Made by a program: the position numbers and the translations under genes. A stretch of DNA of 64,000 nt. It comes from Kondoa malvinella (taxonomy: Eukaryota > Basidiomycota > Agaricostilbomycetes > Agaricostilbales > Kondoaceae). The stretch covers positions 372,001 through 436,000 of the forward strand of contig BCIM01000008.1 in the NCBI GenBank assembly GCA_039545315.1, in the 5' to 3' direction. The stretch's first letter is position 1. Each line of letters starts with the position of its first letter. The notes under the pieces were generated by a model. That model was not told the DNA's origin and did no database searches. It saw only the letters and a list, made by a program, of their open reading frames with translations. This document shows positions 11,039 to 21,900 of the stretch, piece by piece.

Positions 11039-11975
11039 CTATAAGTATCCGCTCGCTGTGCCTTTTGTCCATATTTTCGGTCCGGTCTCTTCTAGCTTGT
11101 ATTGGATTGTATGTGTGTATGTGGTGACTGGGATATGATGGCGCGAGAGAAGTCCAGGTGCCCGATTGACGGTGAACTAACCAGGAATCAGCGAATGATA
11201 AGAAAAGGATAAGGAAAAGAACGTACTTCGCCTATTTGCTGTGAGCGTAGACTGCGTGTTGAGATCCATATGTCATTTGATAGCAGTAAATGCTGTAAAG
11301 CGGAATTGTCCTCTGGATCGGGAGGTGAATCCTCGAGAGCTTGAGTGAAGGTATTGTCGCCATGAAACAGGGTGACCAAAGAGAAGTGGAGCTGAATTGT
11401 CTGTGAGATATCTTCCACGCGAAGGAATGGAGAGACTTACATCGCGTGATAGGACCCTCAAAGCGCTTGCTAGCTGTATCACATCTCGCACAGAGCAATG
11501 GCCTGCCCATAGAAGAGCTGTAATATCGTCTATAATGACTAAAGGAGGCTGGGTGCTGTTATCGAAGCTGCCTAGGGCGTCCTTAATCTGTCGAAGAATG
11601 TCTTCCCATGTGAGTGAGCCTTGAGTGAGAGCATTCAGTCCGTCGATGAAGCGGAATTGCCCAGTGCGTGTGAATGTAGACAGCTGGACACTCTGCAAAG
11701 ACCAGCAGCATTGAGCTTGAACGTCTGAAGGTCATGCAAAGCAGCTCGCGCACATTTTTCTTGAGGATGCCTTCATAATGGGCAACCACATCCCGGAATG
11801 ACAGCAAAACACAATTCCGGCCTTCTTTGAGTCCGCGAGCAAGGAAATGCGTCAATAGAAAAGTGCCAGGCGACGCCAGAGTGTCGGTGATGAGCAAACT
11901 CAATCCTGGCGGAAGCGATGCACCTGGACCGTCTTGGAAAGCCAGCACTTGGTTCAAGCTCGTACTGGAAGACAT
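11039..11975 (-). CDS. ELP6: Elongator subunit Elp6-like protein
   Basis: The start at 11975 (MSSSTSLNQVLAFQDG) opens a RecA-like ATPase-fold protein: LSLLITDTLASPGTFLLTHFLARGLKEGRNCVLLSF is strand-helix-strand of an Elp4/5/6-type core, though without a Walker A lysine motif. Later exons give FRFIDGLNAL, PPLVIIDDITALLWAG (Walker B-like strand) and IQLASALRVL. The last exon, read after a GTACGT donor, gives FTVNRAPGLLSRHHIPV and a stop at 11039. Elp6 forms the Elp4-Elp5-Elp6 hexameric ring that supports tRNA wobble-uridine modification by Elongator. Identification rests on the fold pattern and DxxASPG/D-DITALLW motifs, so it is good but not certain; a KaiC/RadA-like relative is the alternative. 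Confidence 0.7.
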
Positions 11976-12207
11976 TGTTGTACTGTGTTGCTGCTGTTCG
12001 ACTTGTCCGATATTGACCTCGTTATACGCTTTCAAGCAATTTCTGCGGATTTGTCCATCAAGACATCAGATGCATATTCATGCCTGTTGCCTCAAATTAA
12101 AGTAGCTAGCGCTTCCAGAGCTGCCAAGTCCGTTGGTGCAAGTCTGTGACAGAGATTCGCCTTCCGAATCCCGCAATGGTACTCCAGCTGCACCAGCTCC
12201 CGTCAAA

Positions 12208-12643
12208 ATGGTCTCTCACGCAATGGAAACAGATGATCCGTTTGCAGCTTCATCAGCATCGAAATTTAGCGCAAGTAAAGTAAAGCCTATCAAGAAGCCA
12301 TGATCACCTCAGCTAGCTCCCAATATCTTACTAATTACACTAAAGAAAGGGATCTGCTTCGACCGAAGATGCTACCAGACGACCTCGCAAGGAAGCTGGC
12401 GAGAATTTAGCCAATTATACTTGGCAGACTCGAACAGATTCGCAGGCTCGCAAGCTACAGACACCTCCAAGCCTTATCCTGGCTACCTCAGTCGGTCTCT
12501 TCACGTGCAGCAGCTGCAGACCTGGTCCTGGTACTTACACTTTTGCAATTCGCAGAATGCAAGAAAGGAAAGCCTGTTCTTCAATCGCTTCCCTCAACGA
12601 AGACGGACGATGTTGTCCTGACAATTGCTCAAAGACTGTGTAG
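12208..12643 (+). CDS. Small unrecognised protein
   Basis: A start at 12208 (MVSHAMETDDPFAA), an intron at about 12280-12349 and one long second exon give about 120 residues. The middle is charged (TEDATRRPRKEAGENLANYTWQ-like composition) and is followed by a short hydrophobic stretch (PSLILATSVGLF) and a Cys-rich C-terminus. It may be a single-pass mitochondrial or membrane protein, but I do not recognise a family. The splice choice is uncertain because two adjacent donors and two adjacent acceptors are possible. Confidence 0.3.
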
Positions 12644-12688
12644 TCACTGTTGGTCCGGATGATACGATTGTTGCCTTCAATCAACTTT

Positions 12689-12837
12689 GTTCCAAGCGTC
12701 TTGTTTGTCTTCTATCGTGTATATATTCGACTGCTCTAATTTGTTTTTCAAGCATCAACAAGAAGCACGTTGGCGGCAACTCCGACTTGCAAGCTTTGTC
12801 CAAGTCTGGCGAGCTTAAGAAATTGGTCAGCGCCTAA
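12689..12837 (+). pseudogene. Orphan glutaredoxin C-terminal exons
   Basis: An exon ending at 12702, an intron at 12703-12752 with a CTAAT branch site, and a last exon at 12753-12837 join to VPSVFINKKHVGGNSDLQ and then ALSKSGELKKLVSA, stop. This is the classical glutaredoxin end: the cis-proline VP, the FINKKHVGG strand-turn and the GGNSDLQ glutathione-binding loop. Upstream I cannot find the CPYC-type active site or the first half of the fold in any frame at the expected distance. Either a distant, unusually spliced 5' part exists or this is a remnant. The codon and splice signals of the surviving part look intact. Confidence 0.55.
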
Positions 12838-13292
12838 GTGGGAAGGCAGTGTATACAAGTGAACGATGCAAAGAATACGATTCGAAGCTTCCATATCTCT
12901 TAATGCGAGCTCGCGCTCTATCTTTCCTGCAGTCTCTGGCACTAGCCTCGAATCATCATGTTGAGGGCGAGCATGTAGCATTTGGCGTTCGATGTCACAT
13001 TCAGGCAAGCTGCTGCCTGCCTACAAATCATGTTGCGCTGCGCTTGCTTAGCGGATGCTATGTATTGCATCCAATTCCATGCGAAGGTCGGAGAGGCGGA
13101 TGTCGTGGTTAGACATTTAGACATCCAGCGGAGCATGTTTTGCTTGGTCCTCGCGCGCAGTGACTCCTCTCCTGGTTGCTCCCGCTGTACATAGTCACAG
13201 ACGCTACCTTTACACTTGCACTTTATCGCTCTCTAGCCAGCTAAAGCATTCCTTCGCGCTCGCCAGCTGAACCAGTGCGGCCACACAACTTT
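12838..13292. other. Intergenic stretch with a possible small minus-strand gene
   Basis: On the minus strand, 13008-12838 reads a polar helix-rich stretch (LPECDIERQMLHARPQ, then KIERELALRDMEASNRIL) that looks coding in composition, and 13136-13050 reads a short piece with SPTFAWNWMQYIASAKQAQ. I could not join the two convincingly, nor recognise a family. Treated as a possible small, perhaps mitochondrial, protein gene. Confidence 0.25.
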
Positions 13293-14913
13293 ATGGCACA
13301 GCTCACCGAGGACCTGCTTCAAGACATATTTGGACTGTACTACGACCTACCAGATGTGAACCACTCTGATCTAGCTCTGCTATCTCAATGTTGCCGTGAG
13401 TCTCGCTCGTTGATTGGCCTTTTGTGTTCAGAACCCCTGATTCCAAGCAGGGTCTTTCTATCATCTCGCTTTGCCCTCCCTGTATCGTAAAATATCTGGC
13501 GATCAATCAGAGGATCCGGCTTTCGCCAGATCCATCTTTGCAAAACCTTCGCTCGGCGCCTTGGTGAAGGACGTTGGTTGGTTCATCTGGTCTCTCTTCT
13601 GGCCACACCAAAAGCCTACAGTCGATCTCCCCGATGTACACAAAACAATATCTGTTCTTGCAGCTCTACCCAACATCACTTTGCTTCGCATTCACTTCAA
13701 GACGGTCCATCCTGCTGGACGTAGAGCTTCAGCATGCATTGCACCATCGACTTCCGACTTACAGGCATTCCAGCCTCGGTATCTGGAAATGATCTTATTG
13801 AGTTCTGATCCAGAAGGACACGATTATATGATGGATGGCGATGGTATGAATGCTTGGTACACGTTGGAGCATCTGGCAAAAGCGGCTTCTCATCGTCTGC
13901 AGACAATTTCTTTCAATTCCAAGATCGACTTGGGCGATTATGATTTTCTGCCCGACATGAAGTTCCAGTATGTTCGACGAATCGAGGCAACCAAGACAGT
14001 TGGGTCCAGGTGTGCACCACGCACCTTCGGCATGCTGCTGGCACAGTGCGACAAGCTTAGACACTTCCGCTACGATAATGATTGGAAAAAACGACACGCG
14101 TACATATCCGAAGCTTTCGGCTACATCCTCTCTGACCCGTCGATGCGTCTTCGCCTACGCGAATTAGACATAGGCGGTGCAGACCTTTTACCTTTCTGGG
14201 ATGAAGACCAGAGCACCTCCGATCTAGCCAGCATCTCTTCGACTCTACCAGTCTTGGAGATTTTGCGTCTAATCTTCGGCCCCTGTAAACCATCCACGAC
14301 TGGGGAAGAGGAGCAGCAGCGGCTGTCTGATACTCTAGAAGCACTATTTCCGCCTTCAGACACTTGCCATCGCTTGAAAAGCATCTATCTCGGCTGCCAA
14401 GAGAATTTTTTGAAATTCTTTGGCTCCAACCGCAACTTGTATTGGGAACTCTGCCCGGAGATAGCGCGCTTATGGCTCGACGAAATTCCTTGCCGCCCAT
14501 CCTATGTGGCATTCGAACGCTTCAACAATCGTACCCACTATCCGGCATTGACCAGCTTCCGGTTCAGGAGCAGCTTCGGCTTGGACGATCGAACCATGTC
14601 CGCTATTGAAGATGACGCCAACAGAATGCACTCAGATTATCACGCCGCGAGCGAAGCAACAGAGGCCGCAGTACGAGCGGCTTATGCTAGTACAGCAGTC
14701 GGTCCAGAGTCGGATCCTTTCGCAAATCTTGCCCCCATGTACGACCACTTCAAAAAAGACTTTGCGGCAATGGTCAGCTCGAGTCCGCCCGGCCTGCAGA
14801 TTGAGTACAGCTTGTATTATCCTCGAGTGAACCGAGTGAAAGGGCTCAAATTCTTGCGACAAATGCATGGGCAGGAGATGGTGGTCAGCTTCTATCCCGA
14901 AACACCGATCTAA
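13293..14913 (+). CDS. F-box-like protein
   Basis: Exon 1 (13293-13395) and exon 2 (13451-14913) join through a GTGAGT...AAGCAG intron into 521 residues. The start MAQLTEDLLQDIFGLYYDLP is F-box-like, followed by LALLSQCCR and SFYHLALPSLYRKI, the usual shape of fungal F-box/LRR proteins. The body has weak leucine-rich segments (HLAKAASHRLQTISF, LRELDIGGADLLPFW, LEILRLIF) and no catalytic motif. It would act as a substrate adaptor for an SCF ubiquitin ligase if the F-box is real. It resembles the gene at 467-1765 in type but the two do not look like recent copies. Confidence 0.65.
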
Positions 14914-15780
14914 GTGCGTGCCTTATCCAAGTGCAGCATCTGTCATGCTGATGTTGTCGCCTCAGTGTGGAGGTTTGGACAATTTGGACATGCTTCGATG
15001 ATCGTTTGGGTGCTCGCAGGTGCTTTCCGACATTTGTGGTCATGATGCCTATATAGGTAGACGCTTGCATAGTCTGCTGCACAGCCAAGGAGGTCAAAGG
15101 TATAACAGGCTTGCTTTCATCAGTTCCTGGTATGTGCTGGTGCTGGCTGTACAAAGGACCATTGATATGTTCTTCGGCTCACTGTTTCGCTGGCTTTGAG
15201 TGGCTCATCTGTTTCTATGTTGATTGTCATACGATGGTTCAGATGATCAGTACAAGTGTCTGGCCTTAGTCTTAGCTTTCTCTAATTCTCTTCAGATTCG
15301 ACCCAATTTGCCAACAACAATGCTCCCGAGTGCTGTAGCTGATAATGTTGGGAGTACCATTTTTACGGGATTGATAAGGGATGTAGAGCAACCTTTGAGC
15401 CGGTCAACAATGTCTCGAGGACTTTTCCTCTCTTCACATTGCTGAGCTACACAGAGGTATCCGTATATCTAGCGAAATACCCTTATTCCCAAGTTGGATT
15501 AGCACAGCTACCTGATACAGCAATTAAACGTCCGAGCGGACATGAAAGCAGCCTGGCAGACGAGCTGCGTCTTCGACGAGCGACTAGCCTCTGCGAGGCA
15601 GCTCAGCGAGAGGTACATAGCATCAGGTGAAGAGAGCTCACCCTGATAACCTGCTACTGAGAATTTTCCGTCTTCTCACGTTGCATGACCGGGAGAATCT
15701 ATCGACCATGGGCTAAAAGGTCGCATAAATGGAGTAGGCGAGAGAGGTTGTTCTTCATGAGCAAGGAGAGGCAGATGCAG
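14914..15780. other. Intergenic stretch, 867 bases, no supported gene
   Basis: Only short frames without recognisable domains. The right end may hold a short terminal exon of the minus-strand kinase-like gene, because a GTAGCT donor and CTTTTAG acceptor would extend that protein by about a dozen residues. No repeat or RNA gene recognised. Confidence 0.35.
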
Positions 15781-16545
15781 CTACCTTGATACACCGAGTT
15801 CGTGTCTGATCCGACGAGAATCTTGATTTTGGTCAACAGCCAGCTCCCAGTCCACCTGCTGCTCTTCCACTGTCAGATCACCATAGTCGAGGACACTACG
15901 CACGCCAGCACAACCAAAGTCGATGATCACCACACGGTCCGGAGCAATGAGAATATTCTTCCTGTTGATGTCTGTGTGCACGACACCGAGCGAAGCAAAT
16001 TGGTCGACTGCTGAACAGGGATCTGCTGCCATCTTCTGAACGTCAGAGGAGAGTCTTTCGTTCATTTCGGAGAGTTTGACAGCGTTGGCAATGTATTCGA
16101 TCAAGACGAAAGGTGGGTTGAGCACTCTTGCAGGCTGGGTCTGTACAGTACCATACGCGTAGAGTCGAGGTATATGACGGCCTTGCATGGATGCTAGTGC
16201 TTGATAGGCAGCCCTCTCCATGTTGTAAGACTCGAGCATCATCCGATACAGGCTCTCCTCGAACATAGCCGCCGCTTGCTCTGAGTTTTCGTCATAGTCG
16301 TCCGATTTGCACCAATCCTCATATGCTCCAGTTCCACGCTGATCCATGGCCTGTCTCTCCGCCTCAGCTGTCCACTCGAACCATTTCCCCCCATATCGCC
16401 TTTCGTCAATGTACTTGGGATCAAAAACCTTGAGGACCGGTTTCTTGGGCAAATTCACTGCTATGTCGGCTGCTTCAAGTTCTACTAGCAGCACTTGACT
16501 TTTCGTGAATAGCTTCAATCTGCCCATGTTGTGTGTGCAGGACAA
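15781..16545 (-). CDS. APH-like / protein kinase-like protein
   Basis: An uninterrupted frame of 254 residues from 16545 (or the ATG at 16527, MGRLKLF). It carries a kinase-like fold of the fungal type: LKVFDP (likely the ATP-binding Lys in VLKVFDP), a helix-rich middle (ESYNMERAAYQALASMQG, then IPRLYAYG), FVLIEYI hinge, VVHTDINRKNILI as catalytic loop (H-x-D-x-x-x-x-N) and VVIIDFGCAG as the metal-binding D-F-G. The N-lobe is short and a glycine loop is not obvious. Such proteins are frequent, often expanded, in basidiomycetes, and their substrates are generally unknown. A small-molecule phosphotransferase or an atypical protein kinase are both possible. Confidence 0.65.
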   Translation of the reverse strand: MSCTHNMGRLKLFTKSQVLLVELEAADIAVNLPKKPVLKVFDPKYIDERRYGGKWFEWTAEAERQAMDQRGTGAYEDWCKSDDYDENSEQAAAMFEESLYRMMLESYNMERAAYQALASMQGRHIPRLYAYGTVQTQPARVLNPPFVLIEYIANAVKLSEMNERLSSDVQKMAADPCSAVDQFASLGVVHTDINRKNILIAPDRVVIIDFGCAGVRSVLDYGDLTVEEQQVDWELAVDQNQDSRRIRHELGVSR

Positions 16546-16914
16546 TGGCAGTAGCCTCGTTCTTTAGCTGCAGAGCTGAGATGCGACGTGTACGTGGTAG
16601 GAGGATATTGTAAAGAGATCAAGGCCCGCCCCTTTGGAATGTTTGGTGGAGAAGAGGTCTCATCCAAATACCGAACATCTGCTCGATGTACGTTGTGTAC
16701 ATCCCTACTGCAAGTCTCTAAGTATGCTGTATCGCTATTCCTCCCATGTCCAAAATGGCATGACGCGTGCGAGATGGCTTGACCACTTTTGACCTCTCGC
16801 CATCTCATTGAGATTCAGCCTACTGTGAACAGCAAGCCTCACGTATATCTACATGTCGCAGCTCTTGTCTTCTTCTTCTTCCCAATCCTACCAACGCACT
16901 ATTACATTGCCAAA
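16546..16914. promoter_or_regulatory. Divergent upstream region
   Basis: 369 bases between the kinase-like gene (minus) and the serine-rich gene (plus). The right end is strongly pyrimidine-rich (CTTCTTCTTCTTCCC) and ends with CCAAAATG, a good fungal start context. Confidence 0.4.
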
Positions 16915-18320
16915 ATGCCTTCAACCATGCCTCGTCCTCGCACTGCATCGAACGTAGAGCGCATGACTACCTTGGCTTTCACCAACAGTACAGGTCTCTC
17001 AGGACTTGGTCTTGGCCTTCCAACTACAACTTCCAACACCAACTTGGCCGCGCCTGCCAAATCGCCTCTACGCGTCAGATCAGTTCCATGCATCAAGGTG
17101 TCCTACGAGACTGCGCTGTTCTCACCCGATAGCACTATTGAAGATATGGGAATGGAAGCTGTCATCTCCAAGCCAGCAGACTTTGATTTCCCAATGCCGC
17201 CTGTTGCAACTCGGAACGTCCCAAGCATTCAAATGGATGTCAGCTACTGGAGTCCACCCAGCCCTATCATAAGCGAGCTTGCTTCAGACTCTGACTCGTG
17301 AGCACCTTCTTCCTTGTTCCAGAATCAATGCTTACAGCTTTCTACAGACCTGCTATGAGCACTCCCGAATCAGTCAGCGAGACTGTCGAACTCTCTTCAG
17401 TCGAGTCTAGCCCAGTCGAAGAGGCTTCGCCAGCCCCTACAACACGCTCTTTGGCAGCTCATCCATGCCTGCATCTGCTTTCGCCTAAAGCAGAAGCACT
17501 CGCTAGAGCGGCATCCGAGACTGGTGTCGACACGTCTTCAGCACTCGACACTGCCATCGACTTTGGCTGGATCATGCCACTCGTCGAATCGGGTACTCCT
17601 TCAGCCGCAGAAGAGATTGAATCGCCTCTCCCTTCACCAGCATCAATGATTTCGACTGTCTCTATCGCTTTCTCCAGCCCTTCGGACCAAGACATGTCCC
17701 GCACACAATCCATCATGTCTGCCTTTTCCACTTCCTCAGCAATGACAGCTTGCACTTCCGTCTCTGGTCAATCGACAAAAGAAAGCATCGTCTCTCGCAA
17801 AAGACCAGTGCAATCAGCTGCCGGACCAGCAAACTACTTTGGTGGTTCAAGAGCAGCACCTCAAGCTCGTCGAACGATAGGCAGAAGAGGCAGCTCCCAA
17901 ATCCTCTCTTCAGCCGCAAGTTCTTCATCATTAGCTTCCACATCCTCTTCACCCGCTGCCCAACTCTCTTCCCAACTTCGCTCTGTGCAATCAATGTTTC
18001 AAATCAGGGAAACGATAGAAGAAGCTGGTCCAGTCCGAAAATCACCTACGCCCAGCCATCGCTCTACCCGTTCTTCTCCTCGCGTTCCAGCTCCTTCTTC
18101 TACCAGACAAGATTTGTTACGATTATGGGCAGAAGCTGAGAATGCGCAAAAGGGTCCTCAAGTACCTGTGTTGCAGGAAAAGAAGAGTTTCGGTGTGTTG
18201 AAATGGCTCGGCGGGTTAAAGCATAAGAAGTCGGCTGTCAAAGTCTCCTCGGCGATGATGGATGTCAAGGAACCTGCTGTGAGACGGACAAGGTCGATAG
18301 AGAAGATGCTTGATTTGTGA
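16915..18320 (+). CDS. Serine-rich low-complexity protein, unrecognised
   Basis: Exons 16915-17297 and 17348-18320 join to 451 residues starting MPSTMPRPRTASNVERM. Almost the whole protein is disordered and rich in Ser, Pro, Ala and Thr, with SP/TP sites (SPPSPIISELASDSDSP, STPESVSE) that would suit proline-directed kinases. Near the C-terminus a shorter basic region (FGVLKWLGGLKHKKSAVKV) and RRTRSIEKMLDL end the protein and are the only parts that look constrained. Possibly a signalling or cytoskeletal adaptor, but this is speculation. No family recognised. Confidence 0.6.
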
Positions 18321-18555
18321 TTTTGGTGTTGTGATCTGGGATATACATTTGGGCTGTTGATTATCTGGGACAATGTGCTGTTACGACTTTATAATAAGGG
18401 ATGTTATCATAGATGCAATTCTAAGCGCTTTTGCTTTGTGACTGTTGTACATTTGTGCTTCCTTGACGACTACAACTTTGCTCGTTTCAGCTTCTCTTCT
18501 TGCCTCCTGAGCTATACCCATGCGTTAGCGCACGAAACAGATCAATGAAGTATAC

Positions 18556-19762
18556 TCACGCTTCCAGCTGGTCACCAGGACCATCATCATGAGCCTCGAG
18601 GAGCTTGTCCAGATCCAAATCATCACTTGTAGTCGGCTTGATGTGAAGCACTTTTTCCAATAGCAGCTCAGCAGCTTTACGCTCTTCGATCGATGTACAG
18701 CCATGCGTGTCACTGGGCACGACGACACTGATGTCTTGCATGTAGGCATCTATACCTCTCATCAGCGCGAGATCTAATCTTTGTGAAGTACAGCATACCG
18801 TTCGCAGAGAAGAGAACACAGACATTCCCAGCAAAGCCACACAGAATGATAGTGCGGACACCGAGATGCTGAATGAGAGTCGACAAAGAACTACCAAAGA
18901 AGGCGCTATGCTTGGGCTTGATCAATTGATAGTCTGTCATCGACAATGACTGCATTAGTACACTGAAAGACCGATCTTGAGCGAACTGACCTTTCTCATT
19001 GGGTCCTAGCCAATTGCAGAGCTGTTTGCCGATCCCTCCTGCCTTGATGACGGTTCTGTACATTGTTCAGGTGCAATCTATTCATTGTGTTGAAGAGAGG
19101 CTTACTCTCGAATCGCTGTGAAATCCGATCTCCATTTTCCTATTCACCCTGTAAGCTAGAGATCAGGTCGATGTGAAACAACCGTACCGAAATTATCTTG
19201 CGCAAAGATCTGATGAAGTGATCAGCGACAGTCATTCCACTTTTGATTCGACATACAACAGGAATGTTCTTGTCATGACACCTCTGCCGCAATTTCGCAA
19301 TTCTTGGACCAACGTCTTTCGCTTCTTCCAGCTATTCAAGCAATCAGCTGTATACGAGGGGACGAGCAGTGTAACGAACGATATGGTCATTGCCTTTTAC
19401 ATCACATTAGCTCTACAGCAGACGAGCGAATCAGACGCGCTCACCAGGGAAATCGAGCGTGTTGACTATTTGCCAAAAGTGTCCGCTTAGGTGATCGCTT
19501 CAACTTCACAGAGATCAGAAGGACGTACTGACATCCACGATGAGTAAAGCGCAAGGGCATCGCTCTGAATTATCTGCGATGTTGCTCTGAGCCTGGATCC
19601 AAAAAGATTTGTTAAAGTTGAGAAATAGGGGATGACAGCATCTGAACTGACTTGTTTCTTGTGCTTGGCTGAAGCTGTGAAAGCTGCATAGACACTGATG
19701 TTCAGATCTGCCATTTGACGCGCATCGAACGACTACTCACGAAGCTCTGACATTTTCGTCAT
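18556..19762 (-). CDS. Isochorismatase-family cysteine hydrolase
   Basis: Small exons on the minus strand start at 19762 (MTKMSEL). They give CALLIVDVINTLDFPG (catalytic Asp strand and the D-F-P loop), AKLRQRCHDKNIPV, IFAQDNFGKWRSDF, LIKPKHSAFFGSSLSTLIQHLGV (catalytic Lys) and IILCGFAGNVCVLFSAN (nucleophilic Cys), then DISVVVPSDTHG. This complete Asp-Lys-Cys triad identifies the isochorismatase/nicotinamidase superfamily. The substrate is not deducible. The coding end is either the TGA at 18556 or, if the overlapping GTGAGT is used as a donor, a last exon ending at 18381. There are about seven introns, and the joins around 19380-19490 are uncertain. Confidence 0.78.
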
Positions 19763-19991
19763 TTTGTTGCGTTCGATGCCTTGACGTTTAGGATAACGAT
19801 TGGCTGTATTCGGAGAGCTGTGTGCTAATCGATAGCTGGCAAATAGCAGAGGTGTTCTTGGAGTAAACGATCGTGCTGTGACGCTGAAAGTAGACAACAT
19901 GCGCGATCACCTAAACATGCATTTCTCAAATCACCATACTTGCCCACTCGGGGAACAGCCCGAATCGCTGACCCAATCCATCTGGTCACAG

Positions 19992-20919
19992 CTACCTCCT
20001 GATAATCTTGACCTTCTGCTTGCCTTTCTTTTTATTTGGTTCAGCTTTCTTTTCCTTTTCAGCTTCAATGGCTGGAGCAGCAGCTGGCGTGGGTAAGTTC
20101 TCCATCCCTGGTGGCAGAGGTAATTGTGATGGATCATCTATCACATTCTGCAAGACGCCATGGGAGATAGCTGGTGAATTGGGAGGAAGTCGTTGAGAAA
20201 TATGAGCTGTTGAAGGTGTTTTTGGATGCAGTTCAGCTAGTTTCTTGAGTAGTACAGAGCCTTTACCCATCAAACACAATCAGTACAACACATCATCAAG
20301 TAGCAGCAACGACCTACGATTCGGTATTCTTGCATTCACAGTCTTGCCTTTGCTATTCTTCAACATCACACGTATCCTGCCTGGGTTCTCCCAATCTGCA
20401 GGATGTCGTTTTAGATTCTAACCACCCATTCGAATCAGTCCAGGTGTGTCATGCAACAAATGGACATAACTCACCTCTAGATGTACTTTGAAGCCCAAAC
20501 TAGTTGCTGCTATAGCCATTTGTTTGGCAAGCGGCCATTCAACAGCATGCTCTTTCCCTACTCTACGCTGCCCAGTCTTCTTTGGTCGCTTAGCATCCAG
20601 GTATATAGGGTAGAGTATCGTCCAGCTGTAACAAATATACCATGTCAATGCCCTCTCAGCGGTGTATCAGGCAATTGGCTGACCTCTTTACTTCGTCGCC
20701 TGTCTGACCTGCGCGCTGAGGTAGGCGACTAGATTGGCCCATTAATTTCTGAGGCATAGCGGGCAGGGAAGGTAGTTCAAAGTCATCTGGGTCGTCTGCA
20801 TCTTCTATCCTCGCTCTTGATGCGCTCATTGCTGCGTGCTGTGAAGTGGGAGAATGTGGCTGAGGCGGGTCAAAACATGCCAGTAGAGGCTTGCTCTGGA
20901 ACCGTTCAACCTCGCCCAT
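19992..20919 (-). CDS. SEC65: SRP19/Sec65 subunit of the signal recognition particle
   Basis: The N-terminus (MGEVERFQSKPLL) leads into an acidic DADDPDDFELP region, and spliced exons give SWTILYPIYLDAKRPKKTGQ, RRVGKEHAVEWPLAKQMAIAA, LGFKVHLE and HPADWENPGRIRVML, which are the signatures of SRP19. The C-terminus is basic (KKKGKQKVKIIRR) as expected for the nucleolar/RNA-binding tail. SRP19 clamps helices 6 and 8 of SRP RNA and allows SRP54 to load. The gene is divergent from the PKA catalytic subunit gene. Start could also be the internal MSASRARIEDADD. Family assignment is firm. Confidence 0.9.
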
Positions 20920-21900
20920 CCTATTTCTCTCTCCTTTTCCACATGTAACGCCCTGTTGGCTGTCTAGTGGTGATCCGCATCGGCCTGTAGAGGGCGCAAT
21001 TGCTCGAGTCGTCTCTTCGACTTCAAAAAATTTTGTTGTCCGTGTATATTTTCTTCGAGTGCTCCGTGCTCTACTCTGTTACTTTCCGCTCTGGCTACCT
21101 ATCTACAATCCACAGCACCGCATTACCAAGGCGTCAGTTATAGCCTTTGATCCTTGATTCCCTTTTTCTCGCTCAAAATCTAGTCAATCCAATTTAACGC
21201 GCAAGAGAATTTTACATGATGAAATTGGTATCGATGTTAGAGTCAAGCACTTATTCGCCGCTGGCCTCTCTTTTCAACTTGATTGAAAAGGGACGTCTTA
21301 GCATTGCGTTGCAGAGACCTAAACCAAATTCTGACAAATCCCCTTCGTTCGTTCTTGCTGTCTTTCACCCCCTCTGTTCGTGTGCCGGTGATGGACGTTG
21401 GACGCTGTACAAAGGTGTAAGACGGGAGTTGGGAAGTCAGCTGGCGTATTTGATCGATCAAGCTAGAATTGCAATACAATCATCAACACTTCTGTATAGA
21501 GACCTGCGACGAGACTAGAAGCTTCTAAACCTGTTGATACCGTTGAGGGGAGGAAATTTAATAATCGCGCTTCTTTTGTCCGTCTGGAATGTCTCTGGGG
21601 AGTCTCTGCAACATGATTCCGTGCTCAAGCGTGTCTCTCGCACATCCTGGACGCTCCGACCACCTCGTACTCGGCTACGGACACTTTGAGTCAATTTGCG
21701 AAAGCCGTCTTCTCAAGAGTTCCGACTTAGATTGCATGGCATAAGCGCCGTCTGACCTCGTCCTCCCCCCCCCCCCCCNCNNCGTTTCTTCTCTCTCTCA
21801 ACGATTGCTTCTGTAAGTCGCCAGCTGAAGGCCTTTCCTGTTGGAGCTCATTGTCGCATGACAGCAAGCGGGTCATTGAACTTCACTCTACTCGCACAAG
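20920..21900. promoter_or_regulatory. Long divergent region upstream of SEC65 and the PKA gene
   Basis: 980 bases. A frame at 21216-21518 exists but has no domain, no splice logic and is probably chance. The stretch includes a C homopolymer with ambiguous bases near 21780, and CTCTCTCTC-type tracts that are common in fungal promoters or leaders of regulated genes. Confidence 0.4.
21766..21782. other. C homopolymer with ambiguous bases (N)
   Basis: A run of C is interrupted by N at 21779 and 21781-21782. The exact sequence and length are unresolved; the site lies in the PKA upstream region. Confidence 0.9.

Noticed and set aside
12600..12643. CPDNC text as a glutaredoxin active site for the orphan exon
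   Set aside because: Spacing to the VP...GGNSD region is far too short, and a stop codon separates them in the same frame.
12942..13136. Idea that the minus-strand fragment is a Pam17-like mitochondrial protein
   Set aside because: Only a short WNWMQYIAS-type similarity; no further support, and the exons do not join.
21216..21518. Open frame of 100 residues upstream of PKA
   Set aside because: No recognisable domain, no splice logic, and it sits in the promoter/leader of the PKA gene; probably chance.
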